From contig JAXRKP010000309.1 of assembly GCA_037039925.1 (NCBI GenBank), positions 121,001 through 185,000 of the forward strand: 64,000 nt of DNA. Direction: 5' to 3'. Source of the stretch: Doris montereyensis. Taxonomy: Eukaryota > Mollusca > Gastropoda > Nudibranchia > Dorididae. The position numbers and the translations under genes are program-made. Under the pieces are notes generated by a model, which saw only the letters and a program-made list of their open reading frames with translations, ran no database searches and was not told the DNA's origin. Positions 57,120-64,000 of the stretch are shown here, piece after piece. Within the stretch, counting starts at the first letter, position 1. Every line of letters starts with the position of its first letter.

Positions 57120-59000
57120 CAAATGAAGTCCTTGCTTTCCAAAAAGAATTTTCACAAAAAGATGTTTATCATCTGTAATGTACCAACAGAATATACCTCA
57201 GGCAAGTTTCAACAACCCTGGTTCACAACTGAAACTAAACATCTAGCTCGCAGAAAAAAAGAATGGTTCATCAAAATGAGAAACTGTAACTCAAAGAGAG
57301 TAGCAAGTAAATATAAAGAAATAAAAGGAAACCCTGACAAACATGCCGATTATATATGGAAAAAATATAAATAAAGATGGAAAACATACCAAAAAACTAT
57401 GGGCATACATCAAAGGTAAAAAACAGGAAAATTGTAGAATTTCAGACCTAAAAAATGATAATATTTTAAATTCAAGGCTTCAAATTTAAAGCAGAGCTTT
57501 GAATAATCAATTTACTTCTCAGAATTTTTTCATCCACTACCAAAGATTAACTATAAATATCAGAACACCAGGACTACTAAAATTACTGCTTAACATCAAT
57601 AAATATAAAGCAACGGGTGCAGATAACATACCTGGGAAAATATTGAAAATATGTGCACATGAAATAACAGGTAATCTATGTGTTGTTATTCCAGGCATTT
57701 CTAAACCAAGCTTAAGATCCAAATGACTGAACAAATGCAAATATAGTCCCATTATTTAAAACAGGAAATCGACAAATAGGAGAAAATTACAGACCTGCTT
57801 CTCTAACTTCAACAACTTGTAAATTATTGGAACACATAATACAAAGTAACATAATGGATCACCTAGATAAACATATCCTAACAGACATCAACATGGATTT
57901 AGACAAAAACAAGCTGTGAAACTCAATTTATTGCAATAATGAATGATTTCAGTAATTCTCTAAATCAAAGAAGCAAAACGATGCTATCCTACCAGATTTC
58001 TCAAAAGCTTTTGACAAAGTAGGTCACAATGGATTATTAATAATAAATTTGGACGGGTATGGTCGAATTTTCTTCTTCAATGGATCAAATCATTTCTTTT
58101 GGAAGGCACTCAAAAGGTAATTGTTGAAGGTGTTGAATCTAATCCCAAACCAGTGCTTTCAGGTGTTACCCAGGGAACAGTCTTAGAAGGTCCTCTATTC
58201 TTCTTAATTATATTAACGATATTGACCAAAACCTCTCACCAGGTACCAAACTAAGATTTTTCGCTGATGATAGTCTTATTGTATTGAAAAATAAATAACA
58301 TCGAGGATTGCAAAGTATTACAAAATGATCTAAACACCCTGCAAGAATGGGAGAAAGTGGAAAATGGAGTTTCATCCAGATAAATGTCAGGTAATAAAAA
58401 TATGCAAAAAAAGCAAAAATACTCAACTATTACATAACCAAAAAAATAAAAATAAATAACAGTGTAAATTACCTAAAAGTTATAGACACTATATAGCAAG
58501 GAAAGAACAACATAGAGCACTATGCAGAAGAGTAGATGGCCTTTTGGCCTTCCTTGAAGAAACCTTTACAACTGTCCTCAAAATGTAAAAAGAAGTGTGA
58601 CAAGTAATACAAGTTTTTATAGTAAAATCAGTCTTAAATTATGGTAGCTATATCTGGGAACAGACCTACAAACAAAGAAATTGAGAAGGTGAAAAAGAAT
58701 GAAGCCCACTTTGTGATTAATTTATACATACATTAAAGGAAATACCAAAACCAACATGAATACAATTAAGAATTTCTTTAGGGCTCTAAATGGCCAACTG
58801 TTTATTCCATTAAATCAGCTTAAACTTAATACAAAAACAACCAGATGATGCTGTCAAACATACACAGTTCCATCTTCAAACATTGATTGTCACCTGCACT
58901 CATTATACTTTAGTACAGTAAGAATGGACTGTCAACAGAAATAAAACTCAGCAGTAACACTGAGGACTTCAAAAACAGCATTGAATACATCACTCTAAAA
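57120..59000 (+). mobile_element. CR1/Jockey-like LINE relic
   Basis: Decayed RT in several frames: a basic KHLARRKKEWFIKMRN stretch, KYKATGADNIPGKILK (about 57600), NYRPASLTSTTCKLLE (about 57790), FSKAFDKVGHNGLL (about 58000; motif A region), a GVTQGTVL-like stretch (about 58160), FADDSLIVL (58257-58283; motif C), then SYIWEQTYKQ and NTEDFKNSIEYITLKPKLD at the 3' end. The motif order fits CR1/Jockey-type LINEs. Many frameshifts; inactive. It stops where the next LINE starts. Confidence 0.8.
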
Positions 59001-59900
59001 CCAAAATTAGATTAATATTTTTGGGTGTATTAATATATGTGCGCGGACAGTAGTATTCTGGGCAGTGGACAGGTAAGCACCTGTATGGGGAGTAAATGAT
59101 CCCGCCCTCCACGAGTTTCCTGCTGCCTTGCAGAGCAGGTCTTGGTCGACCAAAGACAAAGAAAGTTAACCCTGAAAAAAACAACCTGCTGCCTTGCAGG
59201 CCAGTCGTGACCGACCAAAGGCTAAGGGTTAACCCTGACAGAAAATAACAAAGCCTGGTAGGGGGCCTCAAGGTGGCAGCCCCTGTCTACCTAGGGTACA
59301 GTGGGCTAATCCCTCTGCTTATCCAAAACAAAACCGAATTAAAAAGAAATAAATGCAATATAACCGGCTTGATCTTTCGAAGACAAACTTGGAAAAGAAT
59401 ACGGACTGTGATTTTGGAACATGAAATGTTAAGGCAATAAATGGAAAAAGAGTTAGAACTAGTTGAAGAAATTGTAAATTTAAAGTAGATGTTTTGGCCG
59501 TTACAAAAACAAAGAAAAAAGGACAAGGAATAGAAAGTGTAGGACCGAATCATATTCTTATCTTCTCAGGAGTAGATGTCAAAGATAGAGCTAGAGCATG
59601 AGCAGGCCTCCTTGTGCATAAAAGGCAAAAAGCTACTAGCTGGAAATTTATAAGCCCCACGGCTATTAGAGTAAATATTAAACCAAAAGGACGAAATTAA
59701 ATTAAATTAATAGCTTTATGGACCCGAAGGCTATAAAGAAAAAAAGATATCTTGAAAGACGATCTACAAATAGCTGCAGAGAATCTTAAACCCAAACAGG
59801 AACTAATGGTTTAGGGAGATTTAAATGATAAGTTAACAATGTAGGCGTCAGGAGGAGTAAAGTAAAAAGAAGGAGGACAACAACTTCTCCAAATGGAGAG

Positions 59901-60473
59901 GAACACAAAGCCGGCAATTGTAAAAACCGGCGCCAATCTAGATGCAAAATCAACCGGCCCTAACAGGACCTGGTCTGGAAGACTGGTTCACATATGACGC
60001 AACAAAGAGGCTCTGCCGAGAGGCAATGACAGACAGATGGATTGCGGATTGGGCAAAAGACAAAACTGGCAGGGAGGTATACCAGCACATGCCAGGTCCT
60101 ATGAAAGATGACGCGTGGAGGACCCTAAATGGGAGGGACCAAACAACTGTTTTGATGCGCACTGGCCACGCACCCTCGCGGCGCATCTGAATTTAAACCC
60201 ATCGGAAAAACTCTTACCATGTGCTTGATAAATGAAAACTCTTACCATGTGCTTGTTAAATGTCCATCGCTGAAAGATGAGATCGAGGTGGCTCCCGGAG
60301 GAACCCACGCTGGGCAATTGTTTGTACGGCCATGCGGGGCAGCTGAAAAAACTGGCGTCTTTCTTAAGCCACATCTGGGGTGAGAGACAGTAAAGACGCC
60401 AATATCTGTGACAGAAACTTTCGGCTGCAAAAGGGGTCCTGGGGAACATACGCTTTTCGATGATGTGATGATG
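59901..60473 (+). mobile_element. Nested 3' fragment of an RNase H-type LINE
   Basis: GC-richer insertion splitting copy 2 between ACTTCTCCAAATGGAGAG and the continuation at TTTTTTGCCTAAAGAATAAC. It encodes WIADWAKDKTGREVYQHMPG, DDAWRTLNGRDQT and MRTGHAPSRR, then in another frame HVLVKCPSLKDEI. This is the region after RNase H in I/R1/Jockey-like LINEs (KTGR, P, D-W, RTGH, H-CP-L). It ends in a GATGATG tail. A GAGAG-like target repeat flanks it. Confidence 0.8.
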
Positions 60474-60834
60474 AGAGAGACATAAATTTTTTGCCTAAAG
60501 AATAACATGAAAATAGCCAACACATTTCTTCCTCATAAAGATATCCACAAATATACAAAACTAAATGAAGACAGGTGTGAAAAGTCAATGATAGACTACA
60601 TAATAGTTAGCAGCTCCCTTTTTACAGCAGATTGGATGCAAGAGTAAACAAAGTCAGGAGCAGAAATATTTAGTGATCAACACTTAATGACTGCCAAAAT
60701 GAGATTACTGACTGAAGAAAACAAACAGAAAAGGAAAAGAAGAAAGCTACTAAACTCAAAATAGAGGAACTAAATAAATCGGTAGTAAAACAGGTATACC
60801 AATCTAGGACAAAAGATTTATCAGTGAAAGACAG

Positions 60835-61398
60835 ATGGATCTGAATGATAGCACAATAGAAGAAAAGTGGCAGATGTATAAAGAAATATTCCTCAGTTGT
60901 ACTGAAGAGGTCTGTGGAAGGAAACAAATTAAAAGAGATAGGAAAAGAACAGCATGGTGGAATGAGAATGTCAAGACTAAGATCAAAGAAAAAAAGGATG
61001 CCTGGAAGAAATATTTGCAAACAAAGAGACCAGAGGATAGGATAGATTATGTGAATAAAAGAACTATCGCCGAAGAGGAAGTTGGAAAGCGAAACAGGAA
61101 CAATGGGAAGAGTTTGGACAAAGACTTCAAGAAAGCTACCAAGGAAATCAAAGCTGTTCTGAGGGCAATGAAGAGCATGAGAAAGACCAAAGCATGCCCA
61201 ATACGACAAATTAAGAATGCCAAAGGAGAAATAATGAAAGAAGACAGCCAAATCATGGAAACACAGAGAAAGCATTTTTGCCAATTACATAATCCCTCCA
61301 GAACGTATGAAACAAGGAGTAAAGGTCAATCAGTAAGAGTAACAAGTAATCCAGAGGAGACAGCTGAAGATGTAGAAATACAAATGGAAGAAATCTAA
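60835..61398 (+). pseudogene. LINE linker ORF between endonuclease and RT
   Basis: A 187-codon ORF equivalent to the Lys-rich linker in copy 1: EEKWQMYKEIFLSCTEEVCG, KRTAWWNENVKTKIKEKKDA, then PEDRIDYVNKRT. It ends EDVEIQMEEI just where RT begins. Part of LINE copy 2, not a host gene. Confidence 0.85.
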
Positions 61399-61567
61399 CT
61401 ACATGCAATATGCCAACAAGCATGGAAATCCAAACAGGTGCCAGACGACTGGAAAAAGAGAGCAGTAGTACCAATACATAAGAAAAAATAAACTATGGAA
61501 TGCTCAAACTATAGAGGATATCACTACTTAGCGTTCCAGGAAAAGTTTATGCCAAGATACTGGAAAT

Positions 61568-61804
61568 GTGACTAAGGAAAAAGTAGAGGATCAGATTGAA
61601 GAACATCAGAGTGGATTTAGACCAGGAAGAAGTGTACAAGATCACATATTTACAATTAGACAAATAATAGAAAAATTCCTTGAGAGAAACATTAAATTGC
61701 ACCTGTGTTTTATTGACTTAGAAAAAGCATTTGATACTGTGAGGAGGGACGAACTATGGCATTCCTTAAAAGCCATTAAAAGATTAACTCAGAGGGAAAA
61801 CTAG
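61568..61804 (+). pseudogene. LINE RT fragment truncated before the palm
   Basis: 78 codons: VEDQIEEHQSGFRPGRSVQD, then LCFIDLEKAFDTVRRDELWH, and then a jump from SLKAIKR to the later TSEGKL-equivalent region. About 550 bases of the copy 3 sequence are absent at this point. Confidence 0.85.
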
Positions 61805-62390
61805 AGAAGAAATCAGCCAGAGAATCAGCATGAAGTGCAATATATAACCATCTAGGAAAGGCTTTTGTAGGCAAGCAAGAATTGTCAATAAAAACCAAAA
61901 TGGCAGTATACAATATAGTTTATTGTTCTTCTCTCCTCTTTGGCAGTGAAACGTGGACCTTATTAGAGAATACAGTAGAGTACAGGCAGCTGAAATGAAA
62001 TATCTAAGAAGAGTAGTAGAAAAAACTAAAAAGAGACAAAATCAGAAACACAACAATAAGAGATCAAACCAAAGCAGATGGCATAAAAACTAAGATAGAA
62101 ACAAATCAATTGAGATGGTTTGGGCATGTAAACAGAATGAATGACAATAGAATAGCTAAATCAGTATACAATGCTAAAGCCCAAAAAGTAGCAGACCAAA
62201 AAGGCAGACCTCGGAGAAAGTGGGAAGAAGAAAAAGAGGCATTGAAGCATAGAAATTTAACTTTTTTTGGAAGGAAGCAGAAAATGCCAGGACAGGGCAT
62301 CCTGAAGAAAGATCATCCCAGGAAACTGAACCCATACACCAAAAGGTAGAATGGGAACTGATAAAAAAAAAAGAAAGAAATGTCAGTTAT

Positions 62391-63837
62391 TATTATGAAG
62401 AAGAAGTCTGTAACAGTAACTTGGAAGAATTTGAGAGTAACATTGAAGACAGCAACCAAACATAAGCCGGTGGCATAATCGATGGGCACTACTAAAAAAT
62501 TGTAGTTCCTCCTGTTTACAAAAACTTATATTCTGGAAGGGACAAGACTGGCAATGTGGTTTCAAGTTATTGGACCAAACCAAATAATATCAGCTGCCAG
62601 ACAAGTAAAGTACAAACACTATCTGCGACCACTATACACCGCGGCCACTATGTATATCTTTTCATTAATTAAGTTATATCAATGACTCTAACAATAAAGT
62701 TACAGAATTCATTTTGTTTCGATGTCCTTTTCCTGCTCGTTTGCGTAATCGACTTTCAAATGTCGCAGTTCCGATATTTTATTCTATATAATTAGGTAGA
62801 CGTGGTTGTTTACAGGAAGCCCTGGCAAAAAAAATTGTACCCTACCAAAACCCCAGAAATTTACCTAAGTTATCGATGTGGGTAAAATCCAATCAAATAA
62901 AAATTCTTTTGGCATTCAGAAACATATTTATCTAATTTAACTTCTAAGCAAACAATTGATACAAAATAACAACAAAATATAAGCACCAAATGACAATATT
63001 TTAAAGAACAAAGGACAAATAGCTGCGCCTAGAAACAAAAAGGCTGCGGAGGCAGAAAACAAAGGCTGCGGGGGCATGTTTTCAGTGGCCGAGGTCAGAA
63101 GCTGTTGCCACGCCTACCTGCAATACTGTAAAGCATCGTCGGCCTCATTGTGATACAGCAATGTATGTGGTGGCGCTATTTTCTGCACGTACTCGTTCAG
63201 ACCAAATGGGTATCGCCTTGGCCAATCAGTAAAGTTGTAGCATCATTACCATTAATTCTATAGGGTATTTTATGGTAAGTGGCTGCACCTAGTGTTCGTA
63301 CTTTATTTTTAATACATCTGTCTTCATAAATTGAATTAACTCTAAAACATTGCAGGTGGAATCTCCCTGCATAAGAGTCATTTTTAGATAGATATACACA
63401 TTAATACTCAATAAAACACTTGTGTCTGATCAGTTAATATTATTTGGCATATATATAAATTAAAAGCCACCTGGCCACTTATTCAGAGTTGTATTCACTT
63501 CCGTGTCAAGCAAGACATCAATTCTTTTAAGGAGTGCAGGAGACGTTGGGATGGATTCAGCCTTCAGTAGGGGTTGTGATAATTTTATGATTGGTAAATA
63601 AAAATAATTTGGCAGTGCTACTTTTCTCTGGCTACTTACTGATAATTCCCTTCCAGAATACATGTAAAGAGATGGGACCACAATTCTTCAATAGCGCCCA
63701 TGCTTGATGTTGATGTTTTTAGCATCAACAAATTGGAGAGAGGGCCTAAGATTGTCCCAGACCCGCAATCCAAATATATGACTTTCTGAGGATGTTTTGG
63801 TATCTATCCTTTTTGCTTTTTAATCTCTAAAAGAAAC
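62391..63837. other. Terminal stretch without recognised genes
   Basis: AT-rich. A 73-codon minus-strand ORF at 63460-63681 has mixed composition (MYSGRELSVSSQRKVALPNY) but I recognise no family and see no good splice sites, so I do not call it. A GC-richer patch near 63040-63190 was not identified. Confidence 0.5.
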
Positions 63838-63905
63838 ACTAGATATCTAGATCTAGATATAGGTCTTTCTATCTACTAGACAAGTGAAGAAGATCTAGAT
63901 CTAAA
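63838..63905. repeat. TAGATC-rich low-complexity patch
   Basis: CTAGATATCTAGATCTAGAT and AGATCTAGATCTA. The same palindromic hexamers are dense in the Helitron fragment at 45.9-46.3 kb. Confidence 0.7.
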
Positions 63906-64000
63906 GTGATATAAATAATGTTAGTACTGCTAATAATAAGGACCAGAAGTAGAGCCAGGTAAGAAACCTGTCCTATTTGTTGTCAATAAATCATCCTATG

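Larger units (their letters stand above)
59058..62390 (+). mobile_element. RTE/CFDP2-like LINE, copy 2
   Basis: Opposite strand to copy 1. The leader (GGGCAGTGGACAGGTAAGCA onward) matches copy 1 at 8440. Then come endonuclease remnants (FKVDVLAVTKTKK; AGLLVHKR), a foreign insertion at 59901-60473, the linker ORF (60835-61398), RT N-terminal motifs (SGFRPGRS, CFIDLEKAFDTV), an internal deletion near 61780 that removes the palm with FADD, and the C-terminal RWFGHVNRMND block (about 62110), ending GATAAAAAAAAAAG. Inactive. Confidence 0.9.

Noticed and set aside
63460..63681. 73-codon minus-strand ORF as an exon
   Set aside because: No family similarity, no convincing acceptor or donor; could be chance.

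Overview
The window is animal nuclear DNA. It is AT-rich and intron-rich, with two multi-exon protein genes and a heavy load of LINEs, tRNA-derived SINEs, DNA transposons and minisatellites. No prokaryotic operons, tRNA or rRNA genes are seen. The two genes are bilaterian signalling genes and the repeats look like those of a marine invertebrate. A mollusc or other lophotrochozoan is my best guess, but that is inference.

Gene 1 (+ strand, about 2761-10968) is the C-terminal half of a Dbl-family RhoGEF of the ARHGEF2 (GEF-H1)/ARHGEF18/AKAP13 group: RAETF motif, coiled coil, late PVHLLSA block and terminal IIFF. The DH and PH domains must lie upstream of base 1. Gene 2 (- strand, about 56277 down to at least 47200) is a TAPP-type adaptor (PLEKHA1/PLEKHA2) with eleven recognisable exons coding two PH domains, including a KQGAV...WKRRYF phosphoinositide-binding loop. 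The genes are convergent. By eye the + strand is T-rich up to about 22.6 kb and A-rich beyond it, so the two transcription units may meet near 22.6-23.1 kb with very long 3' regions.

Both genes contain single-base indels in short runs, while nearly all splice sites and all flanking protein similarity are intact. Consensus error in the assembly is the simplest explanation; recent gene decay is the alternative.

Other contents: 0-11 kb holds gene 1, a possible piggyBac relic, a 56-bp array and a LINE inserted into a SINE with a 14-bp target duplication. 11-23 kb holds SINEs, a truncated LINE and a LINE relic. 23-47 kb has no recognised exon; it holds minisatellites of 35, 59, 29 and 47 bp, a pogo-like MITE, a TTAA-flanked MITE, two fold-back tRNA-like elements, many copies of a roughly 125-bp dispersed repeat and a Helitron fragment. 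47-56 kb is gene 2, with a second array of the same 29-bp repeat in the opposite orientation. 57-62.4 kb is two LINEs, one carrying a nested fragment of a third. 62.4-64 kb is mostly featureless.

I do not see a new multi-gene system. The most unusual signals are the paired opposite-orientation 29-bp arrays, the nested retroelements with readable junctions, and the pattern of single-base indels.
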